This document shows positions 53,647 to 62,943 of a DNA stretch of 64,000 nucleotides, piece by piece (position 1 is the stretch's first letter; every line of letters begins with the position of its first letter). The DNA comes from Bin25 sp965221765. Its GTDB lineage: Bacteria > Bacteroidota > Bacteroidia > Flavobacteriales > Flavobacteriaceae. The translations under genes and the position numbers were made by a program. The stretch is taken from positions 1,550,001 through 1,614,000 of the forward strand of contig OZ244911.1 of assembly GCA_965221765.1 (NCBI GenBank), given 5' to 3'. Under the pieces are notes generated by a model. That model was not told where the DNA came from. It was given only the letters and a program-made list of their open reading frames with translations, and made no database searches.

Positions 53647-54054
53647 ATGAATTTTTTAAAGTTAACTCATAAACGCTCAGACGTATTGGGTATCCTTTCA
53701 AGTTCACTTTGTTTGATCCATTGTTTGATTACTCCATTTATTTTTATTGCTCAAGTGGAGATGCAATCTTACTCTAATGGGTGGTCGTTTTGGTGGACTA
53801 TCATGAACTTTAAGTTCATTATACTTTCTTTTTTTGCGGTTTATTTTTCTACTAAAAATACATCAAAGAAAAACATTAGACCATTCTTTTGGGTTTTTTG
53901 GGGACTTCTCTCATTGGCCACTATAAATGAAGAGTTTGAATTGTATCACATCCCAGAAGTATATACTTATGCTCCAGCAGTGGCACTTATTTTAACTCAT
54001 TTTTATAGTCTAAAATATTGTCAATGTAAGAATGATGCTTGCTGTTCAAAGTAG
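53647..54054 (+). CDS. MerC-domain membrane protein
   Basis: 135 residues, four hydrophobic segments. The first helix ends SLCLIHCLITPF with the C-x-x-x-C... arrangement of MerC-type proteins, and the C-terminus is a cysteine cluster (CQCKNDACC). MerC proteins import mercuric ion; in Bacteroidota relatives near Fur-type genes they may handle zinc or another metal. It converges on the TPR gene at the end of the rsh-fur operon. The actual metal cannot be read from the sequence. Confidence 0.8.
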   Translation: MNFLKLTHKRSDVLGILSSSLCLIHCLITPFIFIAQVEMQSYSNGWSFWWTIMNFKFIILSFFAVYFSTKNTSKKNIRPFFWVFWGLLSLATINEEFELYHIPEVYTYAPAVALILTHFYSLKYCQCKNDACCSK

Positions 54055-54099
54055 GCAATCATTAATTGGTTTTACACCCAACCATTTTAGTGATTTAAA

Positions 54100-54119
54100 C
54101 TTTTTCCTTAGGAAAAAAG
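54100..54119. terminator. Candidate hairpin between convergent genes
   Basis: CTTTTTCC and GGAAAAAAG form a mostly A-T stem around TTA. It lies between the merC-like gene and the end of the TPR gene. Weak, since the stem is low in G+C and no long T run follows. Confidence 0.35.
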
Positions 54120-54150
54120 CATGAATTTTGAAGGCCTTAAAAAGAAGTTC

Positions 54151-55434
54151 TCATTTAGTTTTTTTATTAGGAATAGTTTTATTGTATTGAGTCATTGATA
54201 ACCGAATTAATTTTTCTATTTCCCTATCATATCCAAATAAATCATTGGATTCAAATAACAATTGGATTGCTTTATTCCATTGTTTTAATTCAACCCAAAT
54301 AGAGGCACAATAAATCCATTTCGAAATTTTTGGCTTAGAAAAAAGCAAAAAAGTTTCGATACACATATTAATTTTTTCTATGTCCTTGAAGTGTACATAT
54401 ACTTGCGTACAGAGTTTCCATAATCTCGGATTTTCAGATTCGAACTTACAATAGTTTTCTAAGTAATCAAGAGCTCTATCATAAAGCTTTTCATCAATTA
54501 AGAAGCGGAGCAAATCTTTCCAATTATCGTCATTATGAGCCCCTGATTTAATGGTCAAACTAAAGTATTTATAAGCTTTCCATTTTTGAGAAAGCCCTAA
54601 ATAGCAATGGGCAATTTTTCTATAAATGGAATAAGTTTTACACCCTAAGTCTAAAGCTTTTTCATAGGCCAAGATTGCAGATTGAAAATTTTTTGATTTT
54701 TGGAGAATTGTACCCTTTCTTTTATATGATTTACAATTACCAGGTTTTAGTCGAATGGCATGCTCTATGGTTTGAAGAGCCAAATCGTATTCTTGAACTA
54801 TAGAAAATAGTTTTGATAGACTTCGCCACCCTTGAACATGACTAGGGTTGTTTTCTAAAAATATGGTCATGTCGTTGATTGCTTGATCTATTTTATCATT
54901 GACTATTTGGCAATAGATATATTTTTCTAAAAGATCTGTATCCGAAGGATTTCCCATGAAGCTATCAAATAAAAAAGATCGAGCTCTTTGATAATCTTCA
55001 TATCTAAAATATTCCAATCCTAAATTAATGGTTGCTTCATATTTTATATCTGGGTCTGTTGAATCTAGTAATTTGCCATATAATTCGATACATTCCGTTT
55101 TTTTATTTTGAAAAGAATAAATAATGGCTAGTTGAAATTGGTATTGTTCATCCTTAGGTGATAGACTAATCAAGCGTTTGATTAGTGATTCTGCTTGCTC
55201 AAATTTTTGTTGCTCCATCAGAACATCTATTTTTATAATGAGTAAATCTTCATTGTTGGGATGTTGATTCAACCCATATTTGAGCACAGTAAGGGTTGTG
55301 ATATAATCTCTTAAATTGAGATAATGAATGGCTATTTTTTCAAATTCTGAAACGTCGAAGTAATAGACCTCACGTGTTTTAAGCATTTTATCAAACCGTT
55401 TAACCACGTTCATAAAATCAATTTTTGTCAACAA
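54151..55434 (-). CDS. Tetratricopeptide-repeat protein
   Basis: 427 residues. TPR-type repeats of about 34 residues run through the chain; clear ones include AESLIKRLISLSPKDEQYQF, ALQTIEHAIRLKPGNCKSYK and AILAYEKALDLGCKTYSIYR. No signal peptide, so probably cytoplasmic. Such proteins bring other proteins together; no more specific role can be seen. Last gene of the run from rsh, 72 bases after the aminotransferase gene. Confidence 0.85.
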   Translation of the reverse strand: MLTKIDFMNVVKRFDKMLKTREVYYFDVSEFEKIAIHYLNLRDYITTLTVLKYGLNQHPNNEDLLIIKIDVLMEQQKFEQAESLIKRLISLSPKDEQYQFQLAIIYSFQNKKTECIELYGKLLDSTDPDIKYEATINLGLEYFRYEDYQRARSFLFDSFMGNPSDTDLLEKYIYCQIVNDKIDQAINDMTIFLENNPSHVQGWRSLSKLFSIVQEYDLALQTIEHAIRLKPGNCKSYKRKGTILQKSKNFQSAILAYEKALDLGCKTYSIYRKIAHCYLGLSQKWKAYKYFSLTIKSGAHNDDNWKDLLRFLIDEKLYDRALDYLENYCKFESENPRLWKLCTQVYVHFKDIEKINMCIETFLLFSKPKISKWIYCASIWVELKQWNKAIQLLFESNDLFGYDREIEKLIRLSMTQYNKTIPNKKTK

Positions 55435-55506
55435 TTAATTCCAAAGATATCATCTATAACCAGAAGTTTTAAAATCGAGGGTTAAAAGAATTAAACAGTT
55501 TTAGAA

Positions 55507-56694
55507 TTATAAGTTATCCAAGCATTTAAGAATAATTCGACATCCAATGAGGATATCTTTTCTAGATATAATCAAAGATGGAGTAATCCGCACAGCGGAT
55601 TTTTCCCATAATAATCCAAATGTGATTAGTTGATGTTCAAGGCAAAGTTTTATCAGTTTTTGAGCATTTTTTGCAGAATATAAAATAAGAGCTAGCATTA
55701 ATCCTCTGCCACGTATTTCTTTGATTTTTTTATGTATAAGTAAACTTCGAAAGAGAAGTTCTTTTTCTTGAATGATATTTGTTTTTACCAAGGCTTGAAT
55801 GATCTCAAGGGTTTTTAAGGCACTAGCCATGACTACCGGATGCCCCCCAAACGTTGTAATATGTCCTAAAGGTGGTTTATCACTCAATTGATTCATGAGT
55901 TTTTCAGAAGCAGTAAATCCGCCAACAGGCAATCCCGATGCCATGGATTTACCAATGACCAAAATATCAGGACTAACATCAAATTGCTCAAATCCAAATA
56001 GCGTACCGATTCGACCAAATCCAGTTTGAATTTCATCGAGAATTAATAAGGCATCCATTTCACGGCATCGCTTCCACACCTTTTTAAAATAATCTTTTTT
56101 AGGAACAATAAAACCAGCCCCTCCTTGAATAGTTTCTAAAACCACGGCTGCTGTTTTACTTGTTATTTCGTTAATATCTTCAAAATGATTGAAACGAATT
56201 TGATGATTTCCTGGAATCAGAGGCCTGAATGGATTTCTATTTTCAGGTTGCCCCAAGATACTCAATGATCCTTGCGAAGATCCGTGATAACAATTTATTG
56301 CAGATATTATTTGATTTCTATTGGTAGCTTTTTTTACTAACTTAATAACCCCTTCCATGGCTTCTGTCCCTGAATTAGTAGGATAAAACTTTTGATGGTT
56401 TTTAGGTAAACTGTCAATGAGTAGTTTAGCATAAGAAACAACGGGTTTTTGTATGAATTCACCATAGACCATGATATGATTATACAATCGGAGTTGTTTG
56501 GAGATAGCTCTATTGATTTTTGAATGTCTGTGTCCCAAATTGCAAGCCGAAACGCCAGACACAAAATCCAAATAAGCATTCCCTTTTTGATCATACAAAT
56601 ATGACCCTTTGGCTTTCTGAATTTCAAGTCCCAAAGGAATTGGAGTGGTTTTGGCTAAATATTGATGAAATGCTTGAGTTAATTCATTCATCAT
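55507..56694 (-). CDS. Class III aminotransferase (PLP enzyme)
   Basis: 395 residues. It moves an amino group using pyridoxal phosphate; family members include acetylornithine and 4-aminobutyrate aminotransferases. Seen: YLDFVSGVSACNLGH, the PLP phosphate-binding NSGTEAMEGVIKL, LILDEIQTGFGRIGTLFG, and the PLP lysine in VIGKSMASGLPVGG. The substrate cannot be told from these motifs. Its ATG overlaps the end of the ostA-like gene by 11 bases. Confidence 0.9.
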   Translation of the reverse strand: MMNELTQAFHQYLAKTTPIPLGLEIQKAKGSYLYDQKGNAYLDFVSGVSACNLGHRHSKINRAISKQLRLYNHIMVYGEFIQKPVVSYAKLLIDSLPKNHQKFYPTNSGTEAMEGVIKLVKKATNRNQIISAINCYHGSSQGSLSILGQPENRNPFRPLIPGNHQIRFNHFEDINEITSKTAAVVLETIQGGAGFIVPKKDYFKKVWKRCREMDALLILDEIQTGFGRIGTLFGFEQFDVSPDILVIGKSMASGLPVGGFTASEKLMNQLSDKPPLGHITTFGGHPVVMASALKTLEIIQALVKTNIIQEKELLFRSLLIHKKIKEIRGRGLMLALILYSAKNAQKLIKLCLEHQLITFGLLWEKSAVRITPSLIISRKDILIGCRIILKCLDNL

Positions 56695-58363
56695 TCTCTA
56701 ATTCTTCTTCATCTTCTCTAATGAAAGGAATAGGTTGAATGATTTGAAACTGAAATTCATTATCTGATGGACTGAATAAATCATCGATGTTGGTTGGCTT
56801 TTCTGGAATTCGGTATGAAAACCCTTCTAAAACTCGTTCGTTGGGATTCAAATCAACTTCTGGATAGACTTTTCCATCAGGTTGACCTAAAAATCTGATG
56901 CTTTCCACTTGACCTAATTTAAATTTCATTTGGATAGCATTACATGATGTTTTGTCAATACCGATTAACTCAAATGATTGATCATTATATAGATAATAAA
57001 TCATCATGGTGTTTTTTGTAATATCAAGTGAATTGAGTTTTCCATCATCAAAATCACCTCGAAGCTTGGCGCCACTGATTTGGTTGTATCCATTCTCACT
57101 GAGGGAATCTTTTTCAATGATTAATACATTCCCATCGATATGCAATGAATCAAGTTTTCTAGTATTGGGATTTGAAAGTAGTTTAATGACATCACCAGTC
57201 ATCTGTGTTTTATCAAGCCACATGACTGGATTTATATTAGTTCGATCTTGTTCAGTCATGATTTGATATTCTTTTTTAGTGGGGGGACGTTTTAGTAATT
57301 TAGTCAATCCACTCGTTTCATCGATGTATATTGAATCGGACTTTCCTTGAATATCGCTTTTAAAAATTCGTACATCATAAAACCCTTTAAAAATTCTATT
57401 TTCTTCAGGCCCAGTAACAATCAATGTATCAGCATGGATATATAAAGAGTCGTTATCAAAAATATTCGTTGCCAATGCTCTATTGGTAATGATTGCAGAA
57501 TCTTTGGCTTTAAAAATCTCACCATAATGCCCCTCTATTATTGATCGATTGATGGTATCGATTAATTTAATATTACTAGTTGCAGCAGCATATTGGCTTA
57601 GATTGTCAAAATATAAACTATCTCCGTAAATGATTTTATTATCATAATGTATGACAGCGTTTTGCTTAAATATTCCCGTATCAGCATCCATATCATAAAA
57701 TCCTCTTTCACTTTGAATGAAGTAATCTTCACCTAAAATTTCGGTTGGGCCATATAAAAAAGCATGGTTGATTTCAGTAAAATAATCTAGTTTCTCAGAA
57801 TGGATAGTATAATTTGGATTTTCAATCATGACATCGGATAAAAACCGATATTTTTTTTTATCAACATAATATATTCCTTGTTGACTAGTTAAGGTGTTGG
57901 TACTATCAACAATAGTCCCTTGGGTATTGTAATAGATCTGATTTTCAACGCGATCAAGTTCTAGAGTATTGGTTTTTAAATCCATGTCTGTACGTACTAA
58001 ATGCACGGATCCATAGGCTTTTGCTATGCGAGTATTCCCATTGTAGTCTAATCGTTGACTAGTCATGGTAATGCTATCCCCTTGGGTAAAAACTACATTT
58101 CCACGTGCATTGAAATTATTAAGCTTTGGATAGAATATGGCATAATCTGAAATAATTAAGGCTCCTTGATGAAATAAATGAACTCGTTGTTTTTGAGAAC
58201 GGTTTAAAATGGTGGCACCAGGATAAAGCGTTTCATCTCTTGAGGCAGATCCCGCTTGTTGTATTTCGATAATTTTTGGATTTTCTTGAGACCAAGATGC
58301 CCAAATGATGATGAGGCATAGTGTGGTGAAAATGTATTGAAAGATTAAACTAGGTTTTCCCAT
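56684..58363 (-). CDS. OstA-like (LptA/LptD N-terminal domain) protein
   Basis: 559 residues with an N-terminal hydrophobic signal (about residues 8-25). Tandem OstA-like repeats form the beta-jellyroll used in lipopolysaccharide transport: GNVVFTQGDSITMTSQRLDY, AKAYGSVHLVRTDMDLKTN and SQQGIYYVDKKKYRFLSDVM. It probably helps carry lipopolysaccharide across the periplasm or maintain the outer membrane. The start directly abuts the purA stop. The C-terminal region after residue 480 is acidic and less conserved. Confidence 0.85.
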   Translation of the reverse strand: MGKPSLIFQYIFTTLCLIIIWASWSQENPKIIEIQQAGSASRDETLYPGATILNRSQKQRVHLFHQGALIISDYAIFYPKLNNFNARGNVVFTQGDSITMTSQRLDYNGNTRIAKAYGSVHLVRTDMDLKTNTLELDRVENQIYYNTQGTIVDSTNTLTSQQGIYYVDKKKYRFLSDVMIENPNYTIHSEKLDYFTEINHAFLYGPTEILGEDYFIQSERGFYDMDADTGIFKQNAVIHYDNKIIYGDSLYFDNLSQYAAATSNIKLIDTINRSIIEGHYGEIFKAKDSAIITNRALATNIFDNDSLYIHADTLIVTGPEENRIFKGFYDVRIFKSDIQGKSDSIYIDETSGLTKLLKRPPTKKEYQIMTEQDRTNINPVMWLDKTQMTGDVIKLLSNPNTRKLDSLHIDGNVLIIEKDSLSENGYNQISGAKLRGDFDDGKLNSLDITKNTMMIYYLYNDQSFELIGIDKTSCNAIQMKFKLGQVESIRFLGQPDGKVYPEVDLNPNERVLEGFSYRIPEKPTNIDDLFSPSDNEFQFQIIQPIPFIREDEEELENDE

Positions 58364-59635
58364 TTAATCATAAATAGTCTGAGATCGGTCTGGTCCAACC
58401 GATATGATATAGATGGGGATGTTTAAATAATCTTCGATGAAGTAGAGATAATCTTGAAATGGTTTTGGGAGTTGTTTTTTGTTTTTTATACCACGAATGT
58501 CTTCTTCCCAACCTTCAAATTCTTTTAATTGCGGTTTAAGGGTTTTTTGATTTAAATCATATGGAAATTGCTTGGTCACCGAATCATTAATACTATATTG
58601 CCAGCAGACTTGAAATTTTTCGAGCCCAGATAAAACATCGCCTTTGGTTAATATTAAATGAGAAACTCCATTGAGTTCAACAGCATATTTCAGAGCTACT
58701 AAATCTAGCCAACCGCATCTTCTTTGTCGACCTGTTGTGGCTCCAATTTCATTGCCATTATTGAGTAAAAAAGCAGCATCAAGATCAAAAATTTCGGTTG
58801 GAAAAGGACCCTTTCCAACCCGTGTGGTGTACGCTTTTGAAATGCCATAGACATGATTGATTAATCGAGGCGAAATGCCAAGACCAATACATGCCCCCGC
58901 TGAGGTGGTTGAAGAAGAAGTTACGTAAGGATAGGTTCCAAAGTCAATATCTAGTAGTGTCCCCTGAGCTCCTTCAGCTAAAATCCTTTTATTTTTTGAA
59001 AGAGCATTTTGTAGGAAAGCCAAACTATTGACAATAGAACTTGTTCTAAGTATTTCAATGTTTTCAAAAAATAAAGTTTGTTCAAAATCAAAATCAAAAT
59101 CGGTTTCAACGGGATATAAATTCAATAAATCAAAATGCTTATCAACTATCTTTTGATATCGTTGATCCCAATCTGGTTTAAATAAATCACCAACTCTCAA
59201 ACCATTTCTTCCCGTTTTGTCCATGTATGCGGGTCCAATCCCTTTAAGGGTCGAACCAATTTTTGATTTTCCTTTTGATACTTCAGAAGCTTTATCCAAT
59301 AAACGATGTGTTGGTAAAATCAAATGAGCTTTGTTCGATATAAATAATCGAGAATTTAATTCATCGGTATCCATGTTGAGTTGCTTCAATTCCCTATGAA
59401 AAACGATGGGATCGATGACTACGCCATTGCCAATTAAATTCTTTATATTTTTATGAAAAATTCCCGAGGGGATGGTATGAAGAATATGTTTTTCCCCATC
59501 AAATTCCAAAGAATGTCCTGCATTTGGCCCTCCTTGAAATCGAGCGATGATATCGTAACGAGAACTCAGGCAATCAACAATTTTACCTTTTCCTTCATCT
59601 CCCCATTGGAGACCAAGTAATACATCAACTGGCAT
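58364..59635 (-). CDS. purA: Adenylosuccinate synthetase
   Basis: 423 residues, the full length. It joins IMP and aspartate with GTP to give adenylosuccinate, the first step to AMP. Seen: LGLQWGDEGKGKIVD with catalytic Asp13 and the GTP loop, RFQGGPNAGHS, GIGPAYMDKTGRNGLRVGDL, TTGRQRRCGWLDLVALK. Eight bases follow the fur gene. No Shine-Dalgarno sequence is found. Confidence 0.96.
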   Translation of the reverse strand: MPVDVLLGLQWGDEGKGKIVDCLSSRYDIIARFQGGPNAGHSLEFDGEKHILHTIPSGIFHKNIKNLIGNGVVIDPIVFHRELKQLNMDTDELNSRLFISNKAHLILPTHRLLDKASEVSKGKSKIGSTLKGIGPAYMDKTGRNGLRVGDLFKPDWDQRYQKIVDKHFDLLNLYPVETDFDFDFEQTLFFENIEILRTSSIVNSLAFLQNALSKNKRILAEGAQGTLLDIDFGTYPYVTSSSTTSAGACIGLGISPRLINHVYGISKAYTTRVGKGPFPTEIFDLDAAFLLNNGNEIGATTGRQRRCGWLDLVALKYAVELNGVSHLILTKGDVLSGLEKFQVCWQYSINDSVTKQFPYDLNQKTLKPQLKEFEGWEEDIRGIKNKKQLPKPFQDYLYFIEDYLNIPIYIISVGPDRSQTIYD

Positions 59636-59643
59636 TCAATCGG

Positions 59644-60120
59644 TTAAGATTTCTTTTTTGTGCCGTAAAAATACAATGTGTGATCATGTATATCAATATT
59701 AAATACTTTTTCAATAGTCTTTTTTATTTGACCAATTCGTGGATCACAAAACTCTTTAATCTCTCCAGAATCCTTTAAAATAACATGATCATGTTGCTTG
59801 TTGAAATATGATTTTTCGTAATAGTTTTGATTGGAACCAAATTGGTGTCGTCGAATCAATCCACAATCTAGTAAAAGGTCAATCGTGTTATAAACCGTGG
59901 CAATACTGATGTTGTAGGATTTTGAATCGAGGATTTTATGTAATCTTTCTACTTCAAAATGACTATCCAAAGAATAGATTTCATTTAAGACATTAAACCG
60001 TTCAGGAGTTCTTCTTAATTTTTTTTCTTTCAAATAATTAACAAATACTTCCCCAACTATTTGCTGATTTTTGGCTAAGAAATCGTGATTATTATTGACT
60101 TTTTCTTCAATTGTCACCAT
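59644..60120 (-). CDS. fur: Fur-family metal-responsive regulator
   Basis: 158 residues. The DNA-binding part is RRTPERFNVLNEIY ... ISIATVYNTIDLLLDCGLI (residues about 37-90), and the metal site includes H54 region SHFEVERLH, the QHDH at 109-112 and D/H residues at the C-terminus. The usual C-x-x-C zinc pair is absent; only Cys125 is seen, as in many Bacteroidota Fur proteins. It represses iron or other metal uptake genes. Second gene of rsh-fur-purA. Confidence 0.9.
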   Translation of the reverse strand: MVTIEEKVNNNHDFLAKNQQIVGEVFVNYLKEKKLRRTPERFNVLNEIYSLDSHFEVERLHKILDSKSYNISIATVYNTIDLLLDCGLIRRHQFGSNQNYYEKSYFNKQHDHVILKDSGEIKEFCDPRIGQIKKTIEKVFNIDIHDHTLYFYGTKKKS

Positions 60121-60128
60121 TTTAAATA

Positions 60129-62327
60129 TTATTGTTTACGGGCAATTTTTTCAATACCGTCTATTGTCTTTAAATTTTTGACCAAGTTATCTAAAGTATT
60201 TTTGTCTTGGAGGCTTACGTGTAATTGTCCTTTGAATAATTCACCTTGAGCGGTAAATTCAATTTTATTGATTTCTATTCCCGCAAAACCTAACACGGCT
60301 TGGGTGATTTTGTTCACTAGTCCTTTGTGATCTATTCCTGAAATAATCAGACAAGATTTAAATTCTGCTGAAGCTGGATTTACCCAATTGGCTTTGATGA
60401 TTCGATAAGCATATTGTGAATGTAAGGCAATGGCATTTTTACACTGTATTGAGTGAACTTTTATGCCTTCTGATTTGGTAATAAATCCAAATACTTTTTC
60501 ACCAGGAATCGGATTGCAACAAGCACTTAGTGTGTACTCTAGTTTTTGGTTTTCTTCTCCGAATACCAAAACAAATTGATTTTCCTCGGTAGACTCAAGA
60601 ATTGATTTTTTTGATGGTTTGAGGCGTTTTTTAAAAAAATTGATGAAGCTATTGTTATAAGCAATCACGAATTCTTTGAAGCTTTTATTATCAATGATAT
60701 GGGACCCGATTTTATAATATAATTCTTGAACGGATTGAAGTCGAAAATATCGAATCATTGAGAGTAGTGATCGATCGTTGACTGGAATTTTAACTTGTCG
60801 GAATTTTCTTCGGACAATTTCTTTTCCTTCGGCGACGATATGATTTCTTTCTTGTTTTAAAAAATGTCGTATTCGAGCTTTGGCTCTGGAAGTCACGACA
60901 TAATCAATCCAATTGCTATTGGGTTTAGCTTTTTCTGAAGTTAAAATTTCAACAGAATCTCCATTTTTTAATACATGATTCAAAGGGACTAGTTTTCCAT
61001 TGACTATAACACCTCGGGTTTGATAGCCAATTTCTGTATGAATAGTAAAAGCAAAATCGAGTGCAGTGCTATTTTGGGGTAATGATTTGATATCTCCTTT
61101 GGGAGTAAATACATAGATTTCATCGGCATAGAGATTGAGTTTGAATTCTTCGACAAAGTCAACCGCACTGACCGTGTTATTATGCAAGACTTCGTGTAAT
61201 TTATTCAGCCAATCATCAATCCCCATATCCGTTTGAGATCCATGTTTGTATTTATAATGAGCGGCATATCCTTTTTCGGCCACTTCATGCATTCTTTCTG
61301 ATCTGATTTGGATTTCTACCCATTTATTTTGAGCTCCCATCACAGTGATGTGTAGAGCTTCATAACCATTTGATTTAGGCGTGGAAATCCAATCTCTCAA
61401 TCGAGAAGGATTTGGAGTAAAGTGATCCGTAACGATGGAATAAACTTTCCAAGCAAATAATTTTTCTTTGGGTGGAGATGATTTATAGACAATACGGATA
61501 GCAAATTTGTCATAGACTTGCTCTATGGAAATATTCTTTGCCACCATTTTTTTATAAATAGAGTAAATCGATTTGGTACGACCTTGAATCGAACATCGAA
61601 TGCGTTCTTTTTCTAGAGCATTGCTTAAAAATTCACTAAAGTTTTCAATATATTGATCTTGTTCTAGTAGATTTTCTTCTAGATGATCTTTGATGAGTCG
61701 GTAGTTATGGGGATTGGTACACTTTAAACTAAGATCTTCAAGTTCTGTTTTAATATTATAAAGTCCTATTCGGTGGGCTAGTGGGGCATAGATGTAAAGT
61801 GTTTCTGAGGCAATTTTGAGGCGCTTATGCTCAGGCATGGCGTCAATGGTTTGCATGTTGTGTAATCGATCGGCTATTTTGATGATGATGACTCGCACAT
61901 CATCATTTAGGGTGAGCAACATTTTTCGAAAATTTTCGGCTTGTAATGAAATATCTTTATCTTTTTTAAGATGTGAAATCTTAGTGAGTCCATTAACAAT
62001 TCGACCTATAGTCGGGCCCATCAACTCAATGATATCGTCCAATGTGTATTGGGTATCTTCAACTACATCATGCAATAAAGCACTAGCAATGGAAATAGCA
62101 TCCATTCCGATTTCTTGGGCTACTATTTTAGCAACACTGATGGGATGAAAAACATAAGGATCTCCTGTTTTTCGCCGTTGTCCTTGATGAGCATCCACAG
62201 CAATGTCAAATGCTTTTCGAATCATTTTTTTATCAGCTCCAGAAAGTGTTTGATAACTGATTTGCAATAATTCTCGATAATTCCGAACAATCTCGGAACT
62301 TTCTATGTCAATAGTTTCTTGGAGCAT
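60129..62327 (-). CDS. Bifunctional (p)ppGpp synthase/hydrolase (RelA/SpoT homologue)
   Basis: 732 residues. HD hydrolase at the N-terminus with HDVVEDT (86-92) and KIADRLHNM (150-158). The synthase domain follows (about 230-345, with DWISTPKSNGYEALH). The TGS domain (about 385-450) and the C-terminal ACT domain (about 655-730) are complete. Both hydrolase and synthase motifs are intact, so the enzyme can make and remove the stringent-response alarmone. First gene of the six-gene run on the minus strand. Confidence 0.95.
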   Translation of the reverse strand: MLQETIDIESSEIVRNYRELLQISYQTLSGADKKMIRKAFDIAVDAHQGQRRKTGDPYVFHPISVAKIVAQEIGMDAISIASALLHDVVEDTQYTLDDIIELMGPTIGRIVNGLTKISHLKKDKDISLQAENFRKMLLTLNDDVRVIIIKIADRLHNMQTIDAMPEHKRLKIASETLYIYAPLAHRIGLYNIKTELEDLSLKCTNPHNYRLIKDHLEENLLEQDQYIENFSEFLSNALEKERIRCSIQGRTKSIYSIYKKMVAKNISIEQVYDKFAIRIVYKSSPPKEKLFAWKVYSIVTDHFTPNPSRLRDWISTPKSNGYEALHITVMGAQNKWVEIQIRSERMHEVAEKGYAAHYKYKHGSQTDMGIDDWLNKLHEVLHNNTVSAVDFVEEFKLNLYADEIYVFTPKGDIKSLPQNSTALDFAFTIHTEIGYQTRGVIVNGKLVPLNHVLKNGDSVEILTSEKAKPNSNWIDYVVTSRAKARIRHFLKQERNHIVAEGKEIVRRKFRQVKIPVNDRSLLSMIRYFRLQSVQELYYKIGSHIIDNKSFKEFVIAYNNSFINFFKKRLKPSKKSILESTEENQFVLVFGEENQKLEYTLSACCNPIPGEKVFGFITKSEGIKVHSIQCKNAIALHSQYAYRIIKANWVNPASAEFKSCLIISGIDHKGLVNKITQAVLGFAGIEINKIEFTAQGELFKGQLHVSLQDKNTLDNLVKNLKTIDGIEKIARKQ

Positions 62328-62559
62328 TCTAGTATTTACAAAAAATCTTTAGTGTATTGTAGCATAATAGTAAAATTAGCAATTTAATAGTGGATTAAAG
62401 AACCAAACCATAACTCATAACGCTTCGGTATAGGGCAATAGCACCCTTTAGCTTATAAATCATTTCTTTTTACTTTGGTAACAAATGAGTTTGGCTTAGA
62501 ATAGTTCAAGAGTGAAATCAGTTGATCTAATTTTTCTCTATAAAGTGCTGGTTTTTTTG

Positions 62560-62800
62560 AGTATTAATATGTTTTGTAATTTCCATTAAATATCTAGAAA
62601 ATCTTTATAATCGTTTAATGACCCCAATTGGGACTCCCAGCTTTGAAGTTGATTAAAAACTCCTTATCTCGTTCTGTTAGTCTTGTGTTCATCTCTGAAA
62701 TTAGATTTTGTCGAGTCTGTTGATGCAGTTTATATGTCAATGGAGTTTCTGCCATTTCTCGAAAATTTTTAGGGAATCTAATACTATCGATAAACTTTCA
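62560..62800 (-). pseudogene. AbiEii/AbiGii-like nucleotidyltransferase toxin, C-terminal remnant
   Basis: The minus strand reads FREMAETPLTYKLHQQTRQN and RLTERDKEFLINFKAGSPNW, then after a frame break SLNDYKDFLDI and WKLQN. The pattern LTE-x-x-x-E-F-L-x-x-F-x-x-G-x-P-x-W then x-x-W-K-L resembles the end of AbiEii-type toxins. The N-terminal nucleotidyltransferase motif is not present. The remaining bases up to 62943 hold nothing I recognise. Weak, based on a short match. Confidence 0.4.
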
Positions 62801-62943
62801 TTGGCTGATAAAAGTAAAAAATAAGAATCCTTCTTTAGTTTCATTATTATGTGCTAGTTCCTATTAAAAACCACAATTAAACTAGTTGATTGAGAATTTA
62901 TAAGGTTTCATCTAAGCTTTTGAGTTCTTTCTCAAACTAGTAT

